Of a DNA stretch of 64,000 bases, positions 1 through 8,883 are shown piece by piece. The notes beneath the pieces were generated by a model that was not told the DNA's origin, searched no databases, and saw nothing but the letters and a program-made list of their open reading frames with translations. This DNA comes from Lentzea tibetensis (GTDB lineage: Bacteria > Actinomycetota > Actinomycetes > Mycobacteriales > Pseudonocardiaceae). Location: contig NZ_VOBR01000029.1 of NCBI RefSeq assembly GCF_007845675.1, forward strand, positions 62,001-126,000, written 5' to 3'. Every line of letters begins with the position of its first letter. The first letter of the stretch is position 1. The position numbers and the translations under genes are program-made.

Positions 1-1690
1 CGACGACGTCGGTCACCTTGGGCGAGACGTTGAGGTAGACGTTGCGGAAGTCGTTGCGGTTCATCGGGTTCGTCGTGACGAGCACGCCGCCGAAGTCCGC
101 GCGCACCTGCTCCTGGATCACCACGCCCATGAAGGCGTCGTCCAGCGAGATGCCCGCCTGGGCGCGGAGCTTGCTGCTGCGCGTGGACACCAGCGACGCC
201 CAGACCTCCTTGATGCTGCTGAAGATCCCGCGCGCGTCGCTCACGTGGTTGACCGACTCGTAGATGCCCGCCGCGGAGAACCCGGCCAGGTCCTCGGCGT
301 TCGACGAGCTGCGCACCACGAACGTGCCGACGCCGGACAGGTGCCGGATGATCGCCTCGTCGACGAGGTTCAGCAGGTCGTCGGGGAACCGGGTGGCGCG
401 GATGAGGTTCTGCAGCTCCACGCAGATCGCGTCGACCTGGGGCACGTCGACCTCGAGCGCGAACTTCAGCTTGCCGATCGTCTGCTGGATGCGCGGCGAC
501 GACTGGAGGAAGCGCTGGTGCAGCGAGAACGGCAGCGCGATGCCACGCGGGACGCGCACGTGCTCGGCGAACAGCGCGCGCGCCGCGTCGTCGATCCCGG
601 CCTCGTCGGTGTCGAGCAGCCGCGCCAGGTAGGACAGCAGGTTGTCGCGCGGCGGCCGGGCGATCCGGTAGAAGCCGAGCCACCGGTTCGAGCCGGACGC
701 GGCGACCTCGCACAGCTCACCGAGGTTCGCGGCCTTGGTGCCGTAGCGGACGTGGTCGCGCCAGCCCAGCTCGGCGAGCGGGAGGATCCGGCCGGACTCC
801 GCCTCGGGCTCGTCCAGCGTGATGGCCGTGGCCAGCCAGGACGGCTTGGCGTCGGCCGACGCGGGACGCTCGATGGGCTCCAGCACGATCCCGGTGCCGT
901 TGGCGTCGACCTCGTAGCGCACCCACTCGCCGTCGAGGGCGACGACCTCCTCCAGCACGCCGACCTGGATGGCGTTCGGGATGCCCCATCCGGACGCGAG
1001 CACGTTCGTGTGCGAAAGAGGCGTGGTGTGCTCGGAGTTCACGATGCCGGCGAGCCGCGGAATGTCGTCCGGCACCCGGTGCATCACGATGATGTCGTGC
1101 CACTCCGGCCGTTGCGCAGCGTGATATTCGTCGTCCGTACGGAAGACTCGCAGCCGCCCTTCGGTCGTACCGGGATTGAGCGGTACGAACGGCGCAGATG
1201 AGAAAAGCTCATGACTCAGCACACGGGGGAGCTCATCCGCCGGTATGCCCGCCACGTGCGTTTCTTGCAGGTGGTTGGCAGGTTTGAGGAGGATCGGCAG
1301 GCTCGGATCGACGTGTTCTCGCACGAACGTGTAGAAGTACTGGAGCATTTCCGCGGTCATCGTGTCCGCTTCGACCGTTTCCAGCGAGAAGAATCGCCGG
1401 TCACCGCCGTGCAGTGCGAGGATGCCCAGGCAGAACCTGCGGTCGGGCCGGTGGTAGACCTCGTAGTTGAACTGGTCGAGGGTCCGTTCCAGCTCATCAG
1501 GGGTGATGTGCAGGATCTCGGCCGCGATGTACTTGACGTGAAAGAGGTTCTCGCGACTGTCCATGAAGTGGATGAGAGATGTCTCACGATCCACCACGAC
1601 CTTCACGAACGGATAGCCGCCCAATGTTCCGGACAGCTGTGTGAATGCTGACAATGTCAGCCGTTCGCCGACCAGCGCGGACTCGTTCAC
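1..1690 (-). CDS. PEP/pyruvate-binding dikinase-like protein, 3' end beyond window
   Basis: The reading frame is open from a GTG at 1690 to the window edge, giving 563 codons with the C-terminus missing. A TAG lies 11 codons upstream, and GTG 1690 is the only usual start after it. An N-terminal region of about 200 residues is not recognised. Next comes a phosphohistidine swivel-like segment (HTTPLSHTNVLASGWGIPNA, near residues 220-240; the H of LSHT is the likely phospho-acceptor). From about residue 310 there is an ATP-grasp PPDK/PEP-synthase N-domain (GTKAANLGEL; VRSSSNAEDLAGFSAAG near residue 463). The swivel precedes the ATP-binding domain, the reverse of PEP synthase and PPDK and closer to glucan water dikinases. 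The protein probably phosphorylates a substrate through phosphohistidine; the substrate is unknown. No partner gene is adjacent. Confidence 0.85.
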   Translation of the reverse strand, partial: MNESALVGERLTLSAFTQLSGTLGGYPFVKVVVDRETSLIHFMDSRENLFHVKYIAAEILHITPDELERTLDQFNYEVYHRPDRRFCLGILALHGGDRRFFSLETVEADTMTAEMLQYFYTFVREHVDPSLPILLKPANHLQETHVAGIPADELPRVLSHELFSSAPFVPLNPGTTEGRLRVFRTDDEYHAAQRPEWHDIIVMHRVPDDIPRLAGIVNSEHTTPLSHTNVLASGWGIPNAIQVGVLEEVVALDGEWVRYEVDANGTGIVLEPIERPASADAKPSWLATAITLDEPEAESGRILPLAELGWRDHVRYGTKAANLGELCEVAASGSNRWLGFYRIARPPRDNLLSYLARLLDTDEAGIDDAARALFAEHVRVPRGIALPFSLHQRFLQSSPRIQQTIGKLKFALEVDVPQVDAICVELQNLIRATRFPDDLLNLVDEAIIRHLSGVGTFVVRSSSNAEDLAGFSAAGIYESVNHVSDARGIFSSIKEVWASLVSTRSSKLRAQAGISLDDAFMGVVIQEQVRADFGGVLVTTNPMNRNDFRNVYLNVSPKVTDVV

Positions 1691-1787
1691 GATGCGAAAG
1701 ATACCCGCTGACCTGCACTAAATCCACAGCGTCTCAGCTGGTGTTTTTTCTTGATAACCGGCTCTGGGCTGTAGACAATCGCGAGTC

Positions 1788-2888
1788 ATGCGCGTGTTGT
1801 TCTGCGGTGTTCCCGCGGCAGGCCATCTCTTTCCGTTGATTCCACTGGTGAACGCCGCGCGATCGGCGGGGCACGAGGTGCTGGTGGCGTCGCTCGACGG
1901 CGCCGAGTCCGCGGTCGGTGACCTGCCGTTCGCGAACATCGCGCCGGGCGTCGACTGGCGCCGCGAGCTGCGCGCGCTGGGCGCCGCGAAGCTCCCGGAG
2001 CAGATGGCGCGCACCGTGGAGTCGAACTCCGCCGACCGTGCCGCGTTCGTGCCACTCGCCGCGCTGGTCAACGACCTCGTCGTGGACCGGGCGATCGAGC
2101 TGGCCAGGTCCTGGCGGCCGGACGTGGTGGTCTACGAGTACCTGTTCCCGGCCGCGGCGGCCGCGGCCACCGCCGCCGGTGTGCCCGCCGTGCGGCACGA
2201 CCTGGGGTTCACCGACATCGCGCCGCTGCACGAGCTGATGGTGGCGCAGCTGTCCGTGCCGGTGGAGCCGGTGTGGTCCATCGACGTGGCACCGCCGAGC
2301 ATGGTGGGCGGGGTCAGTCGTGGCTGGCCGATGCGTCCCGTCTCGCACAACGGCGAGGGCGTGGTGCCCCCGCGCGGCCCGCGCGCCCGGATCGCGGTGA
2401 CGCTGGGGACGGTGGCGCCGAAGGTCGGCGGGTTGAGCAGGCTGGACCGCGTCGTGTCCGCGGCGGCCGGGGTGGACGCCGAGTTCGTGCTCGTCATGGG
2501 CGACATCGACATCAGCGGACTGGGCGGGCTGCCCTCCAACGTCACCCCGTGCGGCTGGGTGCCGTGGGACGCGCTGGTCCGCACGTCCGACGCGGTGATC
2601 CACCACGGCGGCTCGGGCACCGCGCTCGCGGCGCTGACGGCCGGCGTCCCGCAGCTCGTGCTGCCCGACGGCTCGGACCGCTTCATCACCGCCGCCGCGG
2701 TGGCGGCCAGGGGAGCAGGCGTGAGCGCCACGTCGGAGGACATCAGCCCCGACCTGGTCGGCAGCCTGCTCACCGACCCCGGCCTGCGCGCGGCGGCGTC
2801 CGAGGTGAGCAGGGAGATCGCGGACATGCCGCCGCCCCCGGTGCTGATCAACCGCCTGGCGACCCTGTCGAGCTCACGTCAGGCCTGA
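1788..2888 (+). CDS. GT1-family glycosyltransferase (MGT / macrolide type)
   Basis: 366 residues. It begins with the GT-B N-terminal pattern MRVLFCGVPAAGHLFPLIPL and ends with the nucleotide-sugar signature HHGGSGTALAALTAGVPQLVL followed by D-R. This matches the family that glycosylates macrolides, sterols and other lipophilic acceptors with UDP- or TDP-sugars. The length is slightly short for the family (usually 380-430). No scaffold biosynthesis genes are adjacent, so a tailoring role cannot be assigned; resistance by glycosylation is possible. Its 3' end overlaps the convergent response regulator by 15 bp. Acceptor and donor are unknown. Confidence 0.9.
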   Translation: MRVLFCGVPAAGHLFPLIPLVNAARSAGHEVLVASLDGAESAVGDLPFANIAPGVDWRRELRALGAAKLPEQMARTVESNSADRAAFVPLAALVNDLVVDRAIELARSWRPDVVVYEYLFPAAAAAATAAGVPAVRHDLGFTDIAPLHELMVAQLSVPVEPVWSIDVAPPSMVGGVSRGWPMRPVSHNGEGVVPPRGPRARIAVTLGTVAPKVGGLSRLDRVVSAAAGVDAEFVLVMGDIDISGLGGLPSNVTPCGWVPWDALVRTSDAVIHHGGSGTALAALTAGVPQLVLPDGSDRFITAAAVAARGAGVSATSEDISPDLVGSLLTDPGLRAAASEVSREIADMPPPPVLINRLATLSSSRQA

Positions 2889-3518
2889 CTGGACCGCGAA
2901 CACGACGAGCTGGGCGCGGTCACGCGCCCCCAGCTTGATCATCGCGCGCGACACGTGCGTGCGGACGGTCGCCGGACTGATGACGAGCCGTTCGGCGATC
3001 TCGTCGTTGGACGCGCCGCTCGCGACGTGCCGCATGATCTCGCGCTCGCGTTCGGTGAGCTTGTCCAGGTGCGGCACGGGTTTCGCGGAGGCGCCCGACG
3101 AGAACCGCTCGATCACGCGGCGGGTCACGGTGGGGGAGAGCAGCGACCCGCCGTCGGCGACCACGTGCACCGCGCGCAGCAGGTCGCCGGGGTCGCTGTC
3201 CTTGAGCAGGAACCCGCTCGCACCGCACCGCAGCGCCTCGAACACGTACTCGTCGATCTCGAACGTCGTCAGCATGACGACCCGCACGGCGTCGAGCGCC
3301 GGGTCGCTCGACACGCGGCGCAGCACCTCCAGCCCGTCGAGGAACGGCATGCGGATGTCGAGGAACGCGACGTCCGGTTTCGTCCGCCCGATCAGGGCGA
3401 GCGCCTCGCGCCCGTCGGCGGCCTCCCCGATCAGCTGGCAGTCCGGTTCGGTCTCCAGCAGCGTGCGCAGGCCCATCCGGACGAGCGCCTGATCGTCCGC
3501 GACCACGACCCTGATCAT
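2874..3518 (-). CDS. NarL/FixJ-family response regulator
   Basis: 214 residues: receiver domain (MIRVVVADDQALVRMG, phospho-acceptor D in VAFLDIRMPF, K in FLLKDSDP) and C-terminal LuxR-type helix-turn-helix (TEREREIMRHVASGASNDEIAERL...SPATVRTHV). It overlaps the upstream histidine kinase stop by 4 bp (ATGA), so the two are translationally coupled. The next genes, read divergently, encode an ABC exporter. Such NarL pairs commonly control an adjacent efflux ABC system, so that exporter is the likely target (inference). Confidence 0.95.
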   Translation of the reverse strand: MIRVVVADDQALVRMGLRTLLETEPDCQLIGEAADGREALALIGRTKPDVAFLDIRMPFLDGLEVLRRVSSDPALDAVRVVMLTTFEIDEYVFEALRCGASGFLLKDSDPGDLLRAVHVVADGGSLLSPTVTRRVIERFSSGASAKPVPHLDKLTEREREIMRHVASGASNDEIAERLVISPATVRTHVSRAMIKLGARDRAQLVVFAVQSGLT

Positions 3519-4570
3519 GACGCCAACGGTATCCGGGCGCGGACGGCGAAGCCGCCCGATTCGTCAGGTCCGGCGTCCAGCGTGCCGCCCAGCGAGGTCG
3601 CGCGGCGGCGCATGCCGGTGATGCCGTGGCCCTCCACGAAGTCCGATGTCGCACCGGTGTCCACGACCGACACGACGAGCACGCTGTCGACCACGGACAC
3701 CTCGACGGACGCGGTGACGCCGGAACCGGCGTGCCGCAGCACGTTCGTCAGCGACTCCTGCACGATCCGGTAGGCGGCGGTCTCGATCGCCTCGGGCAGA
3801 TCCGCCGCGGACACCACCACCGACACCGGCAGGCCGGCCGAGCGCATCCGCGCCGCCAGCGCGGGGATGTCCACAAGGGAGGTCGACGGCCGCAGCGGTG
3901 CGTTGCCGCGCAACGAGTCCAGCTCGCCGCGCAGGCCGTCCAGCGCGTCACGGCTGGTGTCGCGGATGGCCTCCAGCGACGCGCGGGCCTTCGCCGGGTC
4001 GCGGTCGAGCACGTACAGGGCGACACCGGCCTGCATCGCGATCACCGCGAGCCCGTGGCCGACGACGTCGTGCACCTCCTGCGCGAGCAGCAGCCGTTCC
4101 TCGGTCACCGCGTGCTCGCGGGTGTCCGCGACGGACCGGCGCCGGATCCGCATCGCGAAACCGACCGCGGCGGGCAGGAAGATCCAGCCCAGGGACCAGG
4201 TCAGGATGTCGAGCGGTTCGGCGACGAACCTCGGCACGACCACGGCGGTGTAGAGGAGGGCGCAGATCAGGATGGTCCGGACCGACGAGCGCAGCGCCAC
4301 CGCGTACATCGCGGCGATCCCGCTCAGCAGGATCGGCCCGAACGGGTAGCCGAGCCACAGGTACACCGCGATGCAGGTGACCGTCATCGCATAGGTCCAG
4401 AGTGGAGCGATCGACCTGAACAGCACGCTGAGCGCGGCCACCACCACCAGCCCGTACGCGAGCCCGCCTGGGCTTTCCGCGCTCTGCAGGAGAGCCGCCC
4501 ACCGGGTACCGCCGAAGCCGATCACCACCAGCGCCCCGGTGAGTGCCATGTCCTGCCACGAGATCCGCAT
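3515..4570 (-). CDS. Sensor histidine kinase, HisKA_3 (NarL partner)
   Basis: 351 residues from ATG 4570. The N-terminal ~140 residues form about five to six membrane helices without a sizeable extracellular sensor domain, typical of kinases that sense membrane or cell-envelope stress. The dimerisation/phospho-acceptor box is ALLLAQEVHDVVGHGLAVIA with the H of EVHD, and the C-terminal HATPase has NVLRHAG (N-box) and GHGITGMRRRA. The frame extends open upstream past 4570, but this ATG is where the membrane segment begins. It should phosphorylate the response regulator encoded immediately downstream. Confidence 0.92.
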   Translation of the reverse strand: MRISWQDMALTGALVVIGFGGTRWAALLQSAESPGGLAYGLVVVAALSVLFRSIAPLWTYAMTVTCIAVYLWLGYPFGPILLSGIAAMYAVALRSSVRTILICALLYTAVVVPRFVAEPLDILTWSLGWIFLPAAVGFAMRIRRRSVADTREHAVTEERLLLAQEVHDVVGHGLAVIAMQAGVALYVLDRDPAKARASLEAIRDTSRDALDGLRGELDSLRGNAPLRPSTSLVDIPALAARMRSAGLPVSVVVSAADLPEAIETAAYRIVQESLTNVLRHAGSGVTASVEVSVVDSVLVVSVVDTGATSDFVEGHGITGMRRRATSLGGTLDAGPDESGGFAVRARIPLAS

Positions 4571-4594
4571 GCTCCGACGATAAGGCGCCGGGCG

Positions 4595-4610
4595 TACGCA
4601 GATGTGCGTA
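4595..4610. promoter_or_regulatory. Inverted repeat between two-component system and ABC exporter
   Basis: TACGCA-GATG-TGCGTA is a perfect 6-bp inverted repeat with a 4-bp spacer. It sits 25 bp upstream of the kinase start and 60 bp upstream of the exporter ATPase start. A second inverted repeat, CCGCTC-CC-GAGCGG, follows at 4619-4632. Either could be the binding site of the NarL-type regulator in this divergent promoter region. This is inferred from position and symmetry only. Confidence 0.45.
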
Positions 4611-4669
4611 TCTTCGAGCCGCTCCCGAGCGGACGACGAACTACGAGTCCGCGCACGACAGTTGTCGGC

Positions 4670-5554
4670 ATGATCGTGACAACGGAGAAGCTGACGAAGC
4701 GCTACGGCTCGCGCGCCGTGGTCGACGCGGTCGACCTGAACGTCCGCGAGGGCGAGGTCTACGGGTTCCTCGGGCCCAACGGCGCGGGCAAGACGACCAC
4801 GTTGCGCATGCTGCTCGGCCTGATCCGGCCCAGTGGCGGCAGCGCGACCGTGCTCGGCCACCCGCCCGGCTCGCCGAAGGGCCTGCACCAGGTGGGCTCG
4901 CTCATCGAGGGACCGGGCTTCTACCCCTACCTGTCCGGCCGGGACAACCTGCGGGTGCACGCGCGGCGCAGGGGAGCGCGGGACGTCGAGGTCGAGGCCG
5001 TGCTCCAGCAGGTGGACCTGACCGGTGCCGCCGCCGCGAAGTTCCGCTCGTACTCGCTCGGCATGAAGCAACGCCTCGGCGTCGCGGCCGCGCTGCTCGG
5101 CCAGCCGAAGCTGCTGATCCTGGACGAGCCGACGAACGGGCTCGACCCCGCGGGCATGGCCGACATGCGCGACCTGGTGCGCGCACTGGCCGAACAGGGC
5201 CAGACGGTGCTGCTGTCCAGCCACCTCCTCGGCGAGGTCGAGGAGATCTGCGACCGCGTCGGTGTGATCACCAACGGCAGGCTGGTCGCCGAGTCGACCG
5301 TCGCGGAGCTGCGCGGGGACACGGTGCTGCTGGTGCGCGCCGACCCGATCGAGAAGGCGGCGCTGGTCGTGGACGACAGCGTCGTCGTGGACGGCGCGCT
5401 GCACGTGCAGGCGGCCGAGGAGTACGCGCCGGTGATCGTGCGCAAGCTCGTCGAGGCGGACGTCGAGGTCCGCGAGGTCCGGCCGCTGCGCCGGACGTTG
5501 GAAGAGGTCTTCTTCGAGATGACCGCCAAGAACGATCTAGGAGCTGTGTCGTGA
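4670..5554 (+). CDS. ABC transporter ATP-binding protein (drug/lantibiotic exporter type)
   Basis: 294 residues from ATG 4670. Walker A GPNGAGKTTT, signature YSLGMKQRLGVAAALL, Walker B LLILDEPTNGLDPAGM and the switch histidine in LLSSHLL are all present. The C-terminal ~80 residues are the usual DrrA/BcrA-like extension. It pairs with the membrane protein that starts on its stop codon. Probable function is export of a peptide or lipid-like compound, or self-protection, under control of the divergent two-component system. The substrate cannot be read from sequence. Confidence 0.95.
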   Translation: MIVTTEKLTKRYGSRAVVDAVDLNVREGEVYGFLGPNGAGKTTTLRMLLGLIRPSGGSATVLGHPPGSPKGLHQVGSLIEGPGFYPYLSGRDNLRVHARRRGARDVEVEAVLQQVDLTGAAAAKFRSYSLGMKQRLGVAAALLGQPKLLILDEPTNGLDPAGMADMRDLVRALAEQGQTVLLSSHLLGEVEEICDRVGVITNGRLVAESTVAELRGDTVLLVRADPIEKAALVVDDSVVVDGALHVQAAEEYAPVIVRKLVEADVEVREVRPLRRTLEEVFFEMTAKNDLGAVS

Positions 5555-6375
5555 TGGGTAGCTACCGTGCGGAGCTGTTGCGCCTGTTCAAGTGGCCCGC
5601 CACGTGGGTGCTGATCGGCGTGTGGCTCGTGATGACGCTGACCTTCGGGTACGTGTTCAACTACGTCGCCTTCAAGAGCGGCGACGAGGCTGAGAACGGC
5701 CGGTCCGGCGCGCAGTTGCTGGCGCAGATGATGCCGGAGATGTCGGCCGAGGCCGTGCTGCGCGGCCTGCCGATGTTCGGCGGCGCGATCGTGATCGTGC
5801 TGGCCGCGCTCGCGGTCGGCAGCGGTTACGGCTGGGGCACCTGGAAGACCACGTTGACGGCGGGCCCGCGCAGGTTGTCCGCGATGGGCGGCACGCTGGC
5901 GGCGCTCGCCTCCATCGTGCTGCTGCTGGTGGCGGCGACGTTCGTGGCGGACTTCGGGGCGTCCGTGCTGGTGGCGACGCTCGAGGACCAGTCGTGGTCG
6001 TTCCCGTCGATCGGGCACCTCGCCGAGGGCCTCGGCGCGTCGGTGCTGATCGCCGGGATGTGGGCGGCGATGGGGGTCGTGCTCGGCGTGCTCACCCGCG
6101 GGCCTGCGCTCGCGGTCGGGCTCGGGCTGCTGTGGGCGGTCGTCGTGGAGAACCTGCTGCGCGGCGTCGGCGCGCTGCTCGGGCCGGTCGAGGACCTGAC
6201 GAAGGTGCTGCCGGGCGGCGCGGCGGGGAACCTCGCGGGTGCGTTCGGGGCGACCGGGGCACCCGGTGTGCTGACCGAGTTGAGCGGAACCACGGCGTCG
6301 TTGCTGGTCGCCGGTTACCTTTCGGTGTTCGCGGTGATCGCCTGCTGGACGACCATGCGACGTGATTTGGTGTAA
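5551..6375 (+). CDS. ABC transporter permease (ABC-2 type)
   Basis: 274 residues with about six hydrophobic segments, beginning MGSYRAELLRLFKWPATW, in the style of BcrB/ABC-2 permeases. GTG 5551 (overlapping the ATPase stop as GTGA) and ATG 5554 (TGATG) are both possible starts. A TAGGAG ribosome site at 5538-5543 serves either. The coupling shows that it forms the membrane half of the exporter with the preceding ATPase. A run of Gly/Ala-rich loop near residue 225 is unusual but looks like a normal extracytoplasmic loop. Confidence 0.92.
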   Translation: MMGSYRAELLRLFKWPATWVLIGVWLVMTLTFGYVFNYVAFKSGDEAENGRSGAQLLAQMMPEMSAEAVLRGLPMFGGAIVIVLAALAVGSGYGWGTWKTTLTAGPRRLSAMGGTLAALASIVLLLVAATFVADFGASVLVATLEDQSWSFPSIGHLAEGLGASVLIAGMWAAMGVVLGVLTRGPALAVGLGLLWAVVVENLLRGVGALLGPVEDLTKVLPGGAAGNLAGAFGATGAPGVLTELSGTTASLLVAGYLSVFAVIACWTTMRRDLV

Positions 6376-6407
6376 TAGCTTCAGTGTTGATTGAAAGAGA
6401 GCGACGC

Positions 6408-7580
6408 GTGCGGGCTGGTGTGTTCGCGATCGGAGAGTTCAGAACGCTGTGGACGGCGTCCCTGTTCTCGATCGCGGGTGACCAGCTCGCCCGCGTCGCG
6501 CTGTCGATCCTGGTGTTCGACCGCACGCACTCGGCCGCGTGGACGGCGCTCACCTACGCGTTGACGATGCTGCCGAACCTCGTGTCCGGCGTGCTGCTGA
6601 GCGGGCTCGCGGACCGGTTCCCCCGGCGGACCGTGATGGTGGTCAGCGACCTCGTCCGGGCCGGGCTGGTCGGGCTGATGGCCGTCCCCGGCACGCCGTT
6701 GGTGCTGGTTGCGAGCCTGCTGGTGCTGGTGCAGCTCGCCGAGCCGCCGTTCGCCGCCGCGCAGGGCGCGCTGCTGCCGGAGGTGCTGGGGGAGCGGTAC
6801 GAGGACGGCCAGTCCGTGCACCTCGTGACGCACCAGGCTGGGCTGCTCGCCGGGTTCGCCGGCGGTGGCGTGGTGGTGGCGCTGCTCGGGACGTCCGGCG
6901 CGCTGGCCGTGGACGCGGCCACGTTCGCGGTGTCGGCGGTGCTGCTGCGGTTCGGGCTGAAGGCACGTCCCGCGCCGCGGGAGGTCTCCCGGACGGACTG
7001 GGCGCAGTGGTGGGGGCAGATCCGCGCCGGCGCGAGCCTGGTGTGGACGGACCGCCAGCTCCGCGTCCTCATGCTGCTGGGCTGGCTCGCCCTGTTCAGC
7101 GTCGTCCCGGAAGGGCTGGCGGCGCCGTACGCCGACGAGATCGGGGTCGGCGCGGCGGCGGTGGGCCTGCTGCTGGCCGCCGATCCCGCCGGGATGATCG
7201 TGGGCGCGTTCGCGCTGCGCTTCCTGCCGTCGAGGGCCCGCTGGCTGGGCGTGCTGGCGGTGTTCACGAGCCTGCCGCTGCTCGGCTACCTGGCGTCACC
7301 GAGCCTCGTCCCGGCGCTCGTGCTGCTGGCGCTGAGCGGCGCCGCGAGCGCCTACCAGATCACCGCGGGCGCCACGTTCGTCCAGCTCGTGCCACCCGAA
7401 CGCCGAGGTCAGGCGCTCGGGTTCGCCCGCAGCGGGCTCATCGCGGCGCAGGGGATCGGCGTGGCGCTCGGTGGCGTTGTCGCGTCATGGACGGGCAGCG
7501 CCGCCGTCACCATCGCAGTGGCGGGTGCCGCGGGAACTGTGCTGGCGCTCGCCGCGGCCGCCGCGTGGTCCCGCACCTGA
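6408..7580 (+). CDS. MFS transporter (enterobactin-exporter-like, EntS/MFS_3)
   Basis: About 390 residues and 12 predicted membrane helices. The loop 2-3 signature GLADRFPRRTVMVVSDLVRA and the N-terminal pattern FRTLWTASLFSIAGDQLARVAL are those of MFS_3 permeases such as EntS or macrolide-efflux relatives. GTG 6408 is preceded by a GAAAGAGAG ribosome site at a good distance. An earlier in-frame GTG at 6384 lacks one. It follows the ABC permease by 32 bp and may be co-transcribed, making a second efflux route. The substrate is unknown. Confidence 0.9.
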   Translation: MRAGVFAIGEFRTLWTASLFSIAGDQLARVALSILVFDRTHSAAWTALTYALTMLPNLVSGVLLSGLADRFPRRTVMVVSDLVRAGLVGLMAVPGTPLVLVASLLVLVQLAEPPFAAAQGALLPEVLGERYEDGQSVHLVTHQAGLLAGFAGGGVVVALLGTSGALAVDAATFAVSAVLLRFGLKARPAPREVSRTDWAQWWGQIRAGASLVWTDRQLRVLMLLGWLALFSVVPEGLAAPYADEIGVGAAAVGLLLAADPAGMIVGAFALRFLPSRARWLGVLAVFTSLPLLGYLASPSLVPALVLLALSGAASAYQITAGATFVQLVPPERRGQALGFARSGLIAAQGIGVALGGVVASWTGSAAVTIAVAGAAGTVLALAAAAAWSRT

Positions 7581-7581
7581 G

Positions 7582-7602
7582 TCACCAGATCTTGTCGCGC
7601 AT
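7582..7602 (-). other. Six-codon ORF behind a perfect Shine-Dalgarno
   Basis: On the minus strand AAGGAGGTGAACACC is followed by ATG and codons for MRDKIW, then TGA. The ribosome site is the strongest in this part of the window, yet it serves only six codons and no minus-strand gene follows (the MFS gene lies opposite). It may be a leader or minimal peptide, the remnant of a lost gene, or chance. Confidence 0.3.
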
Positions 7603-7637
7603 GGTGTTCACCTCCTTGAACGGGTTACCTTTCGAAC

Positions 7638-8879
7638 ATGACCTGGTCCCTATGGTCACTGCCCCGCAGGGCGGTGGCCTACGTCCTACTGGTGGACGTT
7701 GCCGCGCTGACGCTGACGGTGCTCGCCGCGCGTCCGGTCAGCGCGCGCTCGTGGATCACGTTCGCGGTGTTCGCCGCGTGCGCGGTCGCTCACCTGCAGG
7801 CTTCCCAGTGGATTGAGCGGATCAGGCGCGACCACAGCCGCGTGCCGCACGTGGATCTGTGCAGCATCTGGATCTTCGCTGGCGCACTGGCACTCCCCGC
7901 ACCACCCGCTGTGCTCCTGGTCGCGGTCATCTACCTGCACCGGTGGTGGATGGTAGGCCGATGGGACGCCTCCCGACCACCGCATCGCTCGGTGTTCACC
8001 GCGTCGATGATGACGCTGGTCGTGCTGGCGGCCGGCGCGGTTGCCCGGCTGACCGGGTTTACGGATGGTCCGCCATCCGGGTTCAACGACCTGCTCTCCT
8101 TGGTCGCGTCCGGGGTGACCCATTGGACGGTCAACACGGCTCTGGTCGCGGGCATCGTGCTGATGACGGCCAAGGTGCATCCGCGCGAGGCGATCGGCAC
8201 GGCAGGCGACAACCTGCTGGAGGCGGGCCAGCTCGCGATGGGCGGGTTCGTCGCGCTCGGCACGCTGTGGTGGCCGGGGTTCGCAGTGCCCATGGTGGTC
8301 GCGGCCGTCGCGCTGCACCGCACGGTGCTCATCCACCAGCTGGAACTCGCCGCCCGCACGGACACCAAGACCGGCCTGCTCAACGCCGAGGCGTGGCACC
8401 TGCAGGCGCGGATGGAGCTGCACCGGCTCGCACAGCAGCCCGGCACCCGGCTCGGCCTGTTCATGGTCGACGTGGACCACTTCAAGGACATCAACGACAC
8501 GCACGGCCATCAGGCGGGCGACGAGGTGCTGCGGCAGATCGCGCTGTGCCTCGACGGCGCGGTGCGGCGCGGCGACTCGGTCGGCCGGTTCGGCGGCGAG
8601 GAGTTCGCCGTCCTGCTGCCCGGTGTCGACGAGGCCGAGGCGACGGTCATCGCCGAACGCATCCGCACCCAGGTGCACGGGCTGAGCGTCGGCGCGGTCG
8701 GCGGGCTGGGCGTCAGCATCGGCGTCGCGGTGTGGCCGGACGTCGCCGAGGACACGATCGAGGGCCTCCTCGCGGCCGCCGACGCGGCCCTCTACCGGGC
8801 CAAGCGCAGCGGACGCGACCAGGTCCAGTTCGCCGGACGCGACCGCCGCCAGCCGTGGTCCCCGGCCGAACGCCAGTAG
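7638..8879 (+). CDS. Membrane diguanylate cyclase (GGDEF)
   Basis: 413 residues. About 230 N-terminal residues form a multi-helix membrane region, followed by a GGDEF domain. The active-site loop is GGEEF at residues 319-323, a functional variant, with metal ligands in FMVDVDHFKDIND. An RRGD (RxxD) inhibitory I-site lies exactly five residues before the loop, so product inhibition by c-di-GMP is expected. It should synthesise c-di-GMP, which in filamentous actinomycetes controls development. No EAL domain is fused. It stands alone on the plus strand. Confidence 0.93.
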   Translation: MTWSLWSLPRRAVAYVLLVDVAALTLTVLAARPVSARSWITFAVFAACAVAHLQASQWIERIRRDHSRVPHVDLCSIWIFAGALALPAPPAVLLVAVIYLHRWWMVGRWDASRPPHRSVFTASMMTLVVLAAGAVARLTGFTDGPPSGFNDLLSLVASGVTHWTVNTALVAGIVLMTAKVHPREAIGTAGDNLLEAGQLAMGGFVALGTLWWPGFAVPMVVAAVALHRTVLIHQLELAARTDTKTGLLNAEAWHLQARMELHRLAQQPGTRLGLFMVDVDHFKDINDTHGHQAGDEVLRQIALCLDGAVRRGDSVGRFGGEEFAVLLPGVDEAEATVIAERIRTQVHGLSVGAVGGLGVSIGVAVWPDVAEDTIEGLLAAADAALYRAKRSGRDQVQFAGRDRRQPWSPAERQ

Positions 8880-8883
8880 CGGG

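Noticed and set aside
3626-4670. Upstream extension of the ABC ATPase frame into the kinase gene
   Set aside because: The extension is antisense to the kinase and has no conserved residues; ATG 4670 begins the normal ATPase N-terminus.
7582-7602. Biarylitide-type minimal RiPP precursor
   Set aside because: Six codons instead of five, and no P450 gene adjacent; kept only as a low-interest observation.
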